Shown one piece after another: positions 43,040 through 54,335 of a stretch of 64,000 bases of DNA; the stretch's first letter is position 1, and each line of letters opens with the position of its first letter. A program made the position numbers and the translations under genes. The notes under the pieces are model-generated. The model worked only from the letters and a program-made list of their open reading frames with translations. It did no database searches and had not been told where the DNA came from. The stretch comes from Panulirus ornatus (Eukaryota; Arthropoda; Malacostraca; Decapoda; Palinuridae), in contig NC_092226.1 in NCBI RefSeq assembly GCF_036320965.1, forward strand, positions 24,691,002 to 24,755,001, written 5' to 3'.

Positions 43040-44520
43040 GGAGGCGCAAATAATGCGAGTCGATTTTTATGAGGTCAGTACTGGAACCGCTCAAATTGGC
43101 AGACTTTCAACCACTCAAATTGGTAAATCGTCCCTTATGTTCACAATCCAGTCAAAGAAAAATACTTTGCCTCATTCGAAGTAAAACCTTCGCTGAAGTT
43201 TGTGTCCATTAGAAGAATCAGCTTGATAAATCAGTATTATCAAAGTCTTTGATAATGTTGGATACTTGCATTAGATCACCTCTTAATCTTCTCTTTTATA
43301 GCTAGATGATTTTAAGATGTGTAACTCACTCTCGTAGGATTTGTTTCTCAGTTCGAGAAACATCTTGGTAGTTCGAAGTGCACACATTCCATCCTGTCTC
43401 TTTTTTTAAATCGTGTGACCAAAACTGAACATAATATTCAAGATGGGGACAAACCAATGAATTGTATGTAGTAAGGATGATTTCTCTAGACTTGAATTCG
43501 GAGGTTGTACCTATAAATTTAAGAACTGTATTCGCTCTTTTCACTGCTTCTGTGCATTGGTTACTTGGTTTTAGGTCACCAGAGATTATACGCCCCAAGT
43601 CTTTTTCCCCAATTACCTTTCGCAGTTCAGCAGAATTCATACTCTTAGTTTATCATGCCGTTAATGCTGCAGATTTTAAGCTTTGCACTTATCTGTATAT
43701 TTATTTATTATTTTGCTTTGTCGCTGTCTCCCGCGTTAGCGGGGTAGCGCAAGGAAACAGACGGTATCAAGGTTTATTTGCCGCCAATATGCCCAGTCCA
43801 TCAGTTGCCACTGTCAGTTTGAAGCTGTTGACGTTCATGGGTGAATTTATTTCCCAGCTTTGCATCATCAGCGCATTTGGGTATCCTGCAATGCAGCCTA
43901 TTGTCAGTATCGTTGGTTGATATATTATGAGAAAGAACCGGTCCTAAGACTAATCCTTGTGGCACTCCACTTGCTACGTCTAACCATTTTGAGGCTTGAC
44001 TTAGTATTTGTCTTCTGCCATTCAACCAGTTTCCTGTCCACTGAACAACAACCTCATCAGTGTTATGTAGCTTCCTTTTTTACGAGTAACCTTTGATGCG
44101 GAACGATAACGAATGCCTTTTGAAAATCTAGATAGTTGACGTCAACTGCTTGTCTTTCGTCATACGTGTTGATAATATCATAAAGGAAATCAAGCAGGTT
44201 TGTCAAACATGATTATCTCGAATGATGGTTTCCTTAAGTTTCTGACTACAGACGTTAAGCTAATTGGACGCTAATTAACGGACAGTGACATAACCTTTTC
44301 TGAATATTGGTGTTACGTTGGCAAACTTTCATTCATCTGGAACTTCTCCCGTAGTAAATGATATATTGAAAAGGGCAGCCAAGGCCTTAACTATCTCATT
44401 TTTCACTTCTCATTAGCCTTAGATAAAGTTATCAGAGCTTCCCTTTTTATTTACTTCAACTCCGTTTATTACTGATATCGTGCCTTCACCTATCTCAACT
44501 GTTATGTCAGTTTGTTGAAG
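43040..44520 (-). pseudogene. Decayed CR1-like LINE
   Basis: Minus-strand frames give, 5' to 3': a remnant of the RT motif A region (decayed FQKAF--V-HQRLL at about 44085-44120), ASGVPQGLVLGPVL (about 43940-43985, the CR1/Jockey GVPQGSVLGPLLF block), CADDAKLG (about 43870, the RT active-site FADD equivalent), then EKDLGRIISGDLKPSNQCTE (about 43550-43610), FKSREIILTTYNSLVCPHLE (about 43450-43510) and Y-VQFWS. This is the standard order of a CR1-type pol. Several frameshifts are present. A short RTE-like LINE tail is inserted at 43700-43765. Confidence 0.8.
43700..43765 (-). mobile_element. Minimal RTE-like LINE tail insertion
   Basis: A T/A-rich lead followed by TTGTCGCTGTCTCCCGCGTT and GCGGGGTAGCGCAAGGAAAC. 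Only the last 60-70 bp of the LINE is present. It sits inside the CR1-like remnant and is therefore younger than it. Confidence 0.7.
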
Positions 44521-46045
44521 CGAGTTGTCTTCTTTTATGAATGAATCTGGAACTGGATTCGGGACATGATGATGATGATGACTGTTGTGCAGTTGATAAC
44601 TTTGGTGATGATGATGATGATGTTTGCCGTGCTGGCCCTACTGCTACTGTTGCCTCCACTCTTATACTGTAATCACTGTAGCTCCACCTGTATCTTCCTT
44701 CAGGGCTGGTGCTATACTGATAGTGGTACCATACTGCAGCTATACCTGGCACTGTTGATGCTGCTGCTGCTCTTCCGCAGCTGTACCTGTAGTTGAGTTT
44801 ACAAGTGTTTCAGCCGCGTTATGTCGTCCTGATTTTGTTTGTGGGTGGCCATCACCGCTTCACCCCCTACTTCTGTTTCTGTTGTTACTTCAACTGTTTT
44901 TCTGTTGCCTGTTTTTCTGTTCATACCTCCTCTATTTTACCGTTGTCCTTGTATTTGCTTTTATTGATGCCACACATGATCGCTTATTTTTTTATCAAAC
45001 CTTTTGTTTTCTTCTTCATTCGTCTTTTCAACAAGTACCTGATTCCCTTGTTACTATCACTTTTCACTCGCGTTTCCCTTCTTGCTTTTCCTCCCCTTTG
45101 CCGAGACAACGGCATTGCCCAGAAGAACCAGGGACTAAGTAGAGGGGCAATCCATGGAAGAGGAATAGGAAGAGGATCTTGAAGACTAACTGGTCACCTC
45201 CTGAAGAGGCTTTGTCCCAACAAGTAGGACCCAAGCGTACAAGCTGCAAGGAAGTCTTGGATCTGGATGGTCTTTCGATGTGGGTCTTTGATTACCAGTT
45301 GACTTAATCTCGATCACAAAAGATTCATCTCTGGAAGACGTTCATGGAAATGGAAGAAGGAGAGTGAGGTTTATTGACTAAGTGGTACTAAACGAGACGG
45401 ATTTTTCGCCCAGCGTCACTCGCTGCTACCAACAGGAATTTTCGCTACAACTTCTGAAGGCCTTGAGGCAACCCTTGGTGTCTTGTCGCATTCAACGACC
45501 ACGTTTATGCTAGCCGCGCTCTCAGAGCAGCTAGCTATGAAACACAGGCTCCACACTTCCTGCCTTGAGAGCACCAAGCCAGGCGACACTATCTCCGCAC
45601 TCTCCACTTGACGCCCTTTACGGGATGGGAAGGGACGACAGGTGAGGGCAGACGTACCCGAGAATGGCATGGGTTGCGTTATACTCTGATCGTCTTTTTG
45701 ATGACAGGGTTATGATTTAGTACTTGTTGTCGGGTAAAAGTACATGATGTAGCCGCTAGGGGGCCACTCCAGCACAGCACACTGGAGCAACCCCCTTCTC
45801 ATTTTGTTGTTGTTGTGACGCCCCTTTTTATTTTCTCCAGGGTTATTGCGACCCTACCCGAGAGTGAAAAAGTTTATTTATGATTATCAAAAGTAGAGTA
45901 CCAGGGTAATGGTGGGAACTAGAAGGGTTTATAACACTCATCGCGGGAGAGCTGCCGACTTTGGCAGTAGTACAGATGTATTCTGACAGCCATGGAGAAG
46001 TCTTGACTGCTTCACGACCCCAAGAAAAGTTTCTATCGAGCCCAC
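44521..46045. other. Unique sequence, no gene recognised
   Basis: Includes GATGAT/CTGCTG triplet stretches at 44.57-44.78 kb. An 84-codon minus-strand frame at 45416-45670 is of normal composition but lacks any recognised family. Confidence 0.45.
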
Positions 46046-46049
46046 CTCG

Positions 46050-46082
46050 GGTGGCGTGTCCAGGGTTGGGAACCCCTGCACC
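46050..46082 (-). mobile_element. hAT-like terminal inverted repeat
   Basis: On minus, from 46082 downwards, the sequence is CAGGGGTTCCCAACCCTGG. This is a close match to the terminal repeat typical of many hAT DNA transposons (CAG-GGTTCCCAACC). I could not find a convincing partner terminus. A weak CCAGGGTTATTGCGACC at about 45838 is a candidate. Possibly a solo end of a non-autonomous element. Confidence 0.35.
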
Positions 46083-46089
46083 AGAGCAT

Positions 46090-46905
46090 CTGCCGAAGAT
46101 GAAAGGATTTTTAGGTAACGTATAGAGAAGCAGATTGTGGCTCCGGCTGAGTTTCTGCTGCCCTCCACAGCCGTCTGGATAACTGGAAATACATTGCTGT
46201 TAATGAAGAAGACTTCGTTCAAAGCTTCGCTGTCTGTATTTCACAATGGACTTCGCTATACCAGAAAATCGATACATACCAAAACTACCAGGACATCCAA
46301 ACGAATGAAAAGATATAAGTTATTGAGAAATATGGTAAGAAAAGTTTGATAGAGGAAATGGAAATGATGGATAGGCTTGATGAAATGTGGGACCATCACG
46401 ATTACCCAAGACTACTCTTAAGACAATATCAAAACCTCCTGTGACTGAAACTAGACCACACTTGGTTGTGTCTGGATCCAGACATCGTCCTCCATGTACT
46501 CGAGATTTAACCACAGCCACAGCAGCCGTGCTAGTCGTCAGTTAGACTCGGCCCTCACGTGGCTGTGTTTTTCACCACAAACAACAATCGAGCGTGAGTC
46601 AACAGCCGAGGAGCAGAGGATCACCAGGTCCGTGGCTACGTCACGTTGTCCATGTACATGAGAGACGTCTGGTTAGTACGTGGCCTTATGTGGTTCCCAG
46701 TGGCAGGCAGAGCCAGTGAGCGGGCGACACCCTGCTACTAGATGATGCCCACGCTGCCTCACACTCCCCTGAGGGATAGATTGCGAATATTCTCTGTTGA
46801 TGATGAGTGGTAGCAGCGAGTGTACATTTTTTTTTCTTTTGCTTATAACTGGTTTCCCCGTCTGTTTCTGTCATGGTGTGAGGATATGATACTTGTAATA
46901 TAATT
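46090..46905. other. Unique sequence, no gene seen
   Basis: No recognisable gene or repeat. Confidence 0.5.
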
Positions 46906-46907
46906 GC

Positions 46908-46910
<3 letters not shown>

Positions 46911-46984
<74 letters not shown>
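46911..46984 (+). repeat. (CT)n microsatellite
   Basis: About 37 CT units. Confidence 0.97.
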
Positions 46985-46987
<3 letters not shown>

Positions 46988-47179
46988 GAAGGTGGAAATA
47001 TAGATGAAATATCCAGTAGTATGACGAGCATCATCTCCCTGGCGTTGAGATAACAGACCAGGATATAAGTGAAGTAACTGACCAGCTGGGAGAACTCCGC
47101 GCCAGGAGCGGATGGCGTGCCAAACTAACCTATAAAAAGAAAGAAAAGAAGATCGCCGCAGCAAAACCTTAACCAGTGT

Positions 47180-48660
47180 CATTGAGACAGACCAATGAGT
47201 CAGGTCATCATAGCAGATGTACACACAGGGCCATATATAGCACCCGTACATAAATGGAGGGATTCTAAGCTGATACCGAGACAGTATAAATCAGTTGGCC
47301 TAACATGGCTTGTAATGGAGGACTTACTGGTAAGGTTAGCAACAATTGCATACACGAAGGCCAGGGTAGATTTGTGACGAGTAAAAGAACGTCAACTCGG
47401 CTCTTAGGTCACTGGGATGAATATGAAACTCTTTATCACAGGGGAAAAGATTAGACACTATTTTTATAGATTTGGCCAAAGAATTTGACAAAGTAAATTA
47501 TAGAGCAGTACTGGGAAAAGTGACATGACAAGATATTAGAGGTATTTTTGGAAAATGGATCAATGAGTTCTTGACGAAAAAAGAGGATTCAGATTGGTGT
47601 CAGATAGCACCACGTCAGAGGCTGAGGACATTCTTTTGGGATTTCCGCAAGTAACAGTATTAGCCTCAGTATTGTTGATAATGATCTCCTGTATAGACCT
47701 AAAAGTGAAAGAAGGTAATGGTTAAGCGTTCTGCAGGTGACATGTGAGTGAGTTAAACGATAAGATCAGAATATAAAGACAAAAAACTTGCAAAAGGATT
47801 TGATCGACGAATGGGCAAAATGGAATCTGATGGCATTGAATGGGGAGAAATTTAAGTAAATTATTTACGTGGCGATTACCATTATATCGGTGTTTCCCTT
47901 CAAAGGCCCAACAGGGGATGACATGAGTGAATAAAAACCGTCAGGGTCTAAGTATTATGTTAAAGAGAAATTTCAATTCAAGGAACACAGAGACAAAGAA
48001 TGAGTGGTGTGATAATGAGAACTTTCATAACGAGACACAGAAAGCTAATGCTAAAGATGTTTTATGTGTACAAATAAAACTGTATTGTATTCTGCCGCTT
48101 TGTATGGTCTCCAATAAAACATAATATATTAAACAAGTTAGAGAGGATTCAGGATCAATGTATATGCGGAGCTGATGGTGTGGATCATGTGAACTATCAA
48201 GAGAGTTTGATAAAAAAAAAAAAATAGATTCACAGCCTATAGAAAGAGGGAAAGATACATGATAACGTGTATGGCAGCATGTAGAGGGTGTAGAGATTAT
48301 TTTAGATATGAAAGAATGTCAGAAAGGAGGATACGTTGATTATGATGTCTTGAATGATATCTAGGAATATATTAAAAATACAGTAGAGAGAAATGTATGA
48401 CAAGAGTCCAGAGAGAGAAAGGTTGGCAGTATTATTCATTGTGATACCAGGAGAAATTAGAAAGACTGAGGGAAATGGGGAAACGGTGAAAAAGAAATCA
48501 GATATACGACTAACGTTAATTCCTGATGAACCTTGGACTGAAAACTACACAAGGTGGCGGAGAGAAACTGTACTACCCAGAAGCAAAGCATGGGGTGAGC
48601 ACTACGTGCTAGCCCTGCCGATACAGAAGACAGATTTCTTGTTGTAGGTAGTCAAAAGAA
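47180..48660 (+). pseudogene. Decayed CR1-like LINE, copy A
   Basis: Plus-strand pieces in order: a decayed NYRPVSLT region (about 47290), motif A FIDLAKEFDKVNYRAV (about 47466-47513), GIFGKWINEFL (about 47540), LLGFPQVTVLASVLLIMISC (about 47633-47692, replacing the usual GVPQGTVLGPVLFLIMIS), a lost FADD region (about 47730), LNKLERIQDQCICGADG (about 48135) and the C-terminal PDEPWTENYTRWRRE segment (about 48522). There are many stops and frameshifts. The 3' part recurs at 51.1-51.9 kb and again at 52.1-52.4 kb. Confidence 0.75.
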
Positions 48661-48769
48661 CATTGACAATTGTGAAACCTATGATGATATTATCGAGCCA
48701 AAGCACGAAAAGTCCAGTGCAGGAGAAATACAAAAAGAAAAAGGTCTATGTAGACATTAGAACACAATG

Positions 48770-49256
48770 ATGTATCTAGAGGGAAGCAACGTAGACCAGT
48801 CTACCTAACATCACATATAATAGATACGAAAAAATGGGAAAGAAACACATTATGGAACGTCTTGTTAGTAACAGTTTCTTAAACGAAGACCAGCCTGGAC
48901 TTGTACTTAGTTAAGTACGTAAACACAGTTACAAGTTCACCAGGATGACGTATATAAAGGGGAGGAAAACCCGTTTTTCTAAATTGTCCTAGAGCATTTG
49001 ACGGAGTTATATATAGTGTTAGAGAAAACGATGAGACAGAACATTTCAGGAGAAAGAGGAGAGGGAATCAAAATTTTTACCCAAGGAAAGATTCCTATAA
49101 TGGCATATGAGATCATGTTTGTTGAAGAAGACATGCTGCTGGGCGTACCACAAAGAACGGCATTAGCTTCAATACTCTGTGTAATAATGATCTCAGACGT
49201 GGATAGGAATGTATGGGAAAACAGTCCGAGCTGTTCTGCAGTGAGAACAGAAGAAC

Positions 49257-49260
<4 letters not shown>
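48770..49260 (+). pseudogene. Decayed CR1-like LINE, copy B, 5' segment
   Basis: Includes ILCVIMISDVDRN preceded by LLGVPQRTALAS (about 49133-49210), the equivalent of the LLGFPQVTVLASVLLIMIS block in copy A. The copy is interrupted at 49260/51080 by an RTE-like LINE and continues at 51080. Confidence 0.75.
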
Positions 49261-49295
<35 letters not shown>

Positions 49296-51079
49296 CTTTG
49301 TCGCTGTCTCCCGCGTTTGCGAGGTAGCGCAAGGAAACAGACGAAAGAAATGGCCCAACCCACCCCCATACACATGTATATACATACGTCCACACACACA
49401 AATATACATACCTACACAGCTTTCCATGGTTTACCCCAGACGCTTCATATGCCCTGATTCAATCCACTGACAGTACGTCAACCCCGGTATACCACATAAA
49501 TCCAATTCACTCTATTCCTTGCCCTCCTTTCACCCTCCTGCATGTTCAGGCCCCGATCACACAAAATCTTTTTCACTCCATCTTTCCACCTCCAATTTGG
49601 TCTCCCTCTTCTCCTCGTTCCCTCCACCTCCGACACATATATCCTCTTGGTCAATCTTTCCTCACTCATTCTCTCCATGTGCCCAAACCATTTCAAAACA
49701 CCCTCTTCTGCTCTCTCAACCACGCTCTTTTTATTTCCACACATCTCTCTTACCCTTACGTTACTTACTCGATCAAACCACCTCACACCACACATTGTCC
49801 TCAAACATCTCATTTCCAGCACATCCATCCTCCTGCGCACAACTCTATTCATAGCCCACGCCTCGCAACCATACAACATTGTTGGAACCACTATTCCTTC
49901 AAACATACCCATTTTTGCTTTCCGAGATAATGTTCTCGACTTCCACACATTTTTCAAGGCTCCCAAAATTTTCGCCCCCTCCCCCACCCTATGATCCACT
50001 TCCGCTTCCATGGTTCCATCCGCTGACAGATCCACTCCCAGATATCTAAAACACTTCACTTCCTCCAGTTTTTCTCCATTCAAACTCACCTCCCAATTGA
50101 CTTGACCCTCAACCCTACTGTACCTAATAACCTTGCTCTTATTCACATTTACTCTTAACTTTCTTCTTCCACACACTTTACCAAACTCAGTCACCAGCTT
50201 CTGCAGTTTCTCACATGAATCAGCCACCAGCGCTGTATCATCAGCGAACAACAACTGACTCACTTCCCAAGCTCTCTCATCCCCAACAGACTTCATACTT
50301 GCCCCTCTTTCCAGGACTCTTGCATTTACCTCCCTAACAACCCCATCCATAAACAAATTAAACAACCATGGAGACATCACACACCCCTGCCGCAAACCTA
50401 CATTCACTGAGAACCAATCACTTTCCTCTCTTCCTACACGTACACATGCCTTACATCCTCGATAAAAACTTTTCACTGCTTCTAACAACTTGCCTCCCAC
50501 ACCATATATTCTTAATACCTTCCACAGAGCATCTCTATCAACTCTATCATATGTCTTCTCCAGATCCATAAATGCTACATACAAATCCATTTGCTTTTCT
50601 AAGTATTTCTCACATACATTCTTCAAAGCAAACACCTGATCCACACATCCTCTACCACTTCTGAAACCGCACTGCTCTTCCCCAATCTGATGCTCTGTAC
50701 ATGCCTTCACCCTCTCAATCAATACCCTCCCATATAATTTACCAGGAATACTCAACAAACTTATACCTCTATAATTTGAGCACTCACTCTTATCCCCTTT
50801 GCCTTTGTACAATGGCACTATGCACGCATTCCGCCAATCCTCAGGCACCTCACCATGAGTCATACATACATTAAATAACCTTACCAACCAGTCAACAATA
50901 CAGTCACCCCCTTTTTTAATAAATTCCACTGCAATACCATCCAAACCTGCTGCCTTGCCGGCTTTCATCTTCCGCAAAGCTTTTACTACCTCTTCTCTGT
51001 TTACCAAATCATTTTCCCTAACCCTCTCACTTTGCACACCACCTCGACCAAAACACCCTATATCTGCCACTCTGTCATC
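49261..51079 (-). mobile_element. Young RTE-like LINE insertion with TSD
   Basis: A 1.82 kb 5'-truncated LINE on the minus strand: poly(T) at 49261-49292 (the poly(A) tail), tail core, 3' UTR of about 180 bp, then coding sequence up to 51079. The flanking AGAACAAGA occurs at 49252-49260 and again at 51080-51088, giving a 9-10 bp target-site duplication. The precise right edge is ambiguous by two or three bases because the LINE itself would continue with GA. It is inserted into an older CR1-like LINE. Confidence 0.92.
49478..51070 (-). CDS. LINE reverse transcriptase, N-truncated, intact frame
   Basis: 530 codons with no stop or frameshift, from a fortuitous Met (51070) to TGA. It covers the whole [11 protein letters not shown] near the start, motif A FMDLEKTYD (T where the 38.5 kb copy has A), [32 protein letters not shown], and the GHMERM and [11 protein letters not shown] tail. 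Comparing it with the same span of the 38.5 kb copy I count about seven amino-acid differences in 530, so the two derive from a recent common source. The endonuclease is missing, so the copy is non-autonomous. Confidence 0.88.
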   Translation of the reverse strand: MADIGCFGRGGVQSERVRENDLVNREEVVKALRKMKAGKAAGLDGIAVEFIKKGGDCIVDWLVRLFNVCMTHGEVPEDWRNACIVPLYKGKGDKSECSNYRGISLLSIPGKLYGRVLIERVKACTEHQIGEEQCGFRSGRGCVDQVFALKNVCEKYLEKQMDLYVAFMDLEKTYDRVDRDALWKVLRIYGVGGKLLEAVKSFYRGCKACVRVGREESDWFSVNVGLRQGCVMSPWLFNLFMDGVVREVNARVLERGASMKSVGDERAWEVSQLLFADDTALVADSCEKLQKLVTEFGKVCGRRKLRVNVNKSKVIRYSRVEGQVNWEVSLNGEKLEEVKCFRYLGVDLSADGTMEAEVDHRVGEGAKILGALKNVWKSRTLSRKAKMGMFEGIVVPTMLYGCEAWAMNRVVRRRMDVLEMRCLRTMCGVRWFDRVSNVRVREMCGNKKSVVERAEEGVLKWFGHMERMSEERLTKRIYVSEVEGTRRRGRPNWRWKDGVKKILCDRGLNMQEGERRARNRVNWIYVVYRG

Positions 51080-51905
51080 AGAACAAGATAGATTAAGAAA
51101 ATATTTTTGATGTTATCTTTAAATGTCGAGAAGATACCCTAAGAAAATATAACAAAGAGAATTTGATTAACAACGTACAGGTGCCGTTTTGCAAGAGTTC
51201 GGAGAAAGAAATATGAAGAAAAGAAAATGTCAAACACTTTAGGTTTAGGAAAAATGAAAAATTTGAGTTCAAGGAAAACATTGATAAGATAGTGTTTTCA
51301 GGCAAAATAATGAGAGACAGAAAGCTAATGATGAAAATGTTTAATCTGCATATGAAAAGCACAATAGAGTTGCTACTGTGTTGTATGGTCACCAGTTAAA
51401 CATAAACAGACAGAATCTACAGACCCATCACAAGTAGAGAGGATGACCTGGAGTCTGTGGACTACCATGAAAAATTAAAATGAGCTTGAGCTTCGCACTT
51501 CAGTAAGAAGATGAGAAATATACGTGATGGTATAAGCGTGGTAGCAAAAAAATAAACGCATAGAGAGTAACGTTTTAGATCTGAAAGTATCTCGGCAAAG
51601 AAGATCTAGTATCATCAACACGAGAACAGTGACTAAAAATATATCTGAAAGATATAAAGAGAAATGTACGAGTGCCTTACAGAAACGTTTGAGATTATCT
51701 AATGTCTTACCAGGAAAAAAAATATGAATCATACGTAGCGTGATGACAGAAACATACAAAAGAAAATTAGACTTACGGTGGAAGTCAGTCCATGATGAAC
51801 CTCGGTAGAATATACAAGAAGATTGGTCGTGGAGAGACACAGTATACTGTAACAGCATTACGGTGAGCGCTACATGCTAACCATGCCATTCTGGCAAAGT
51901 CAGAT
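51080..51905 (+). pseudogene. Decayed CR1-like LINE, copy B, 3' segment
   Basis: Continues copy B after the RTE-like insertion. GAAAGCTAATGATGAAAATG (about 51318) corresponds to GAAAGCTAATGCTAAAGATG in copy A (about 48039). GTGAGCGCTACATGCTAACC (about 51868) corresponds to GTGAGCACTACGTGCTAGCC in copy A (about 48595). Coding is destroyed. Confidence 0.7.
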
Positions 51906-52084
51906 ATAAACAAGTTCGAATGAAAAATACAGAAACGTTTTACGTGCAAAGTTAAGGTAAATGAATGTAAGAAATGTCTTGAGAGGATGAAGGAATTTGA
52001 CAGTGTATAGAAAAAAAAAAACATTCATGTTAATGCTCTACAGTAAATTAAAGGCATAAATGACAATATAGGGGGCCTAAAACC

Positions 52085-52301
52085 CTCCCACCAAGAAAGA
52101 AACAGAGATATATATTTACAATAATACCATGAAGCATAAAGAAAGGATAAAAAGTTATGCGGGAGCCTTGCATGTAGCATGGAGAGACCATTCGATGTGC
52201 TACCAAGCGAGGTCGGAAAACATACGCGGGAGAACTACAGAAATATGTAAAGAAAACGAAACTACGTTAGTAACGGTTCCAGATGAATCCAGGATTGGCA
52301 G

Positions 52302-52341
<40 letters not shown>

Positions 52342-52425
52342 CGAGCAAGAGAATTAGTGTTATCAAGTAAGCTAGACGAACGGTGATCACTACGCTACAG
52401 CCCTACCCATTGCCTATATTTTGTC
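52085..52425 (+). pseudogene. CR1-like LINE, copy C, 3' end with GT insert
   Basis: Short third copy of the CR1-like C-terminal region: MERPFDVLPSEV (about 52180), VPDESRIGR (about 52275), and after the GT microsatellite RARELVLSSKLDER to TGA. The microsatellite lies inside the coding remnant. Confidence 0.6.
52303..52340 (+). repeat. (GT)n microsatellite inside LINE
   Basis: About 19 GT units, placed between the PDE-SRIG and RAREL parts of LINE copy C. Confidence 0.95.
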
Positions 52426-52442
52426 ATAGGTAGATTCAGTAT

Positions 52443-52443
<1 letters not shown>

Positions 52444-52504
<61 letters not shown>
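52444..52504 (+). repeat. (CT)n microsatellite
   Basis: About 30 CT units. Confidence 0.97.
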
Positions 52505-52508
<4 letters not shown>

Positions 52509-52509
52509 T

Positions 52510-53125
52510 GTGTCCCTGTTTGTCTATATCCAGCCTCATAGCTAAGGCAGTAACCAAGAAATTGTGAGACAGAGAGCATAATTAAGTTGCCGGGAACTCA
52601 TTTCTTAAGCTGCAGACCTGTGTTAGTAATGAATTTTTTTTGTTTCATTATTTCCTATGAGCTCTTCTACTGCATGGCATAAATCTTCATTATTTACAAG
52701 CGGAAAGATATTTATGATGTGAATTGTTTACATTATGAAGTACACAGCGTAAAAGTTATATTCTTATTCTCGATATTTTTTTCATATTCTCATATCAAGA
52801 ATGTGAGAGGAATACTCATTATTTGGTTATCAGATAAATATGATATAGTGAGGCTTTTTGGTTGATGTTCAGTCGTTCGATATACCTTTTGACACCATAT
52901 AGTCAGCCTCATAAACTATTAAGCTATTTTTCTCCTAAGGTATTGTAGTATATGTGAAACCAGTGAGGCAAATTTGTCATAGAAAGTGTGATGGTTTTCA
53001 GAATCCAAGCTTAGTTTAGGTACTTTAATTTGCTTTTACATGTGTGTAGATATACTACAAACTTTTACTGTTTGAAAACCAAGAGTTGGTCTGTAAGGCA
53101 GTGGGCCACAGAGGAAGCAGTGTGG
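52510..53125. other. AT-rich unique sequence
   Basis: Nothing recognisable. Confidence 0.5.
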
Positions 53126-53127
53126 AA

Positions 53128-53252
<125 letters not shown>

Positions 53253-53394
53253 CTGTACCACTATGGGAGGTGTTTGCGGTAGGCTCACAGGAACTTTTGT
53301 ATCAGTGCGTGTAGACACGTACTCCTGATAAATGCACACATTAACAGAAAAATATGGACATACCCACACGCATACATACAGTACACACGAAAAT

Positions 53395-53395
<1 letters not shown>

Positions 53396-53431
<36 letters not shown>

Positions 53432-53458
53432 AGCGTTCCTCTCGCTCTCTCTCTCTCC
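53396..53458. repeat. (CA)n then short (CT)n
   Basis: About 16 CA units followed, after 16 bp, by a short CT run. Confidence 0.9.
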
Positions 53459-53459
53459 T

Positions 53460-54215
53460 CTGGGTGATACGCCCCACAGTCCAACCCTCTCGAATGAAAT
53501 TCAATTAAATACTTTTTTATTTACCAACTTCACAATACGAGGAACATTTTGAGTGAATTTGAGAACAGGCAAGACTGATGTTTATTACATGTCCTTGCCT
53601 GTAATCAGCTCTTATGGACGTCTTTGTCCGTCATTACCCGAGACATTCGCTGTTTTTTGCCGCCGTGTTGTTCTCTTTATACAAACAGAAATGTCGTGGT
53701 TGTCTGTGGGTCTGTTGGGCAGCCTTCAGACGCCTCCATCCGTGCCAACACTCGTACGCCCACAATCGCTCTCCCTTCACGCAAACCAACTCCAGGGGTT
53801 ATAATCACAGGACATCGGCCGCCTTTGGGTCAGGAGGCGGAGGGAATTTCAGGATAGAGCAAATATAGGTATTATTCCAGTCGGTCTGTTATTGTCCGAT
53901 TCCCTGGCGCCCCCGGCTGTTGACTTGAGTGCACCCCGAACCCCCAACAAAAACGGCGCAGCGACGCTCAGGGCCCCACAAAAATTGTTGAAGAAGGTTG
54001 GGATTCTCCTCTCCCGCGGCCCTGGCTTTTGTTGAACTGGTTTGTATGCTTTAGCGGAGGGAGGTTATAGCTATCGTGATATGTCGACGGTATGGCCATG
54101 TTTTAGAATTTTCGCAGTAAGGGTAAATATTCTGTTTCTAGGAAATGCAACTTTTGTCTGGGAAAAAAAAGAGAACTACGCACTATCTCTCCCATTGCCT
54201 TAGATTTACTCTTAA
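53460..54215. other. Unique sequence, no gene recognised
   Basis: Moderately GC-rich at 53.8-54.05 kb. Overlapping open frames on the plus strand (53553-53868) show no family features. Confidence 0.45.
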
Positions 54216-54221
54216 TGGGAT

Positions 54222-54236
54222 TCACACACACACACA

Positions 54237-54300
<64 letters not shown>
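54222..54300. repeat. (CA)n(TA)n compound microsatellite
   Basis: About 26 CA units, then about 13 TA units, running directly into the poly(T) of the LINE at 54301. Confidence 0.95.

Positions 54301-54335
<35 letters not shown>

Noticed and set aside
45416..45670. 84-codon minus-strand frame in GC-richer DNA
   Set aside because: No family, no splice context, and no codon bias that I could judge.
49519..49994. Plus-strand frames of 111 and 150 codons (repeated at 54.6 and 59.6 kb, and as antisense at 40.7 kb)
   Set aside because: Exact antisense of the LINE reverse transcriptase. They recur only because the LINE copies are nearly identical.
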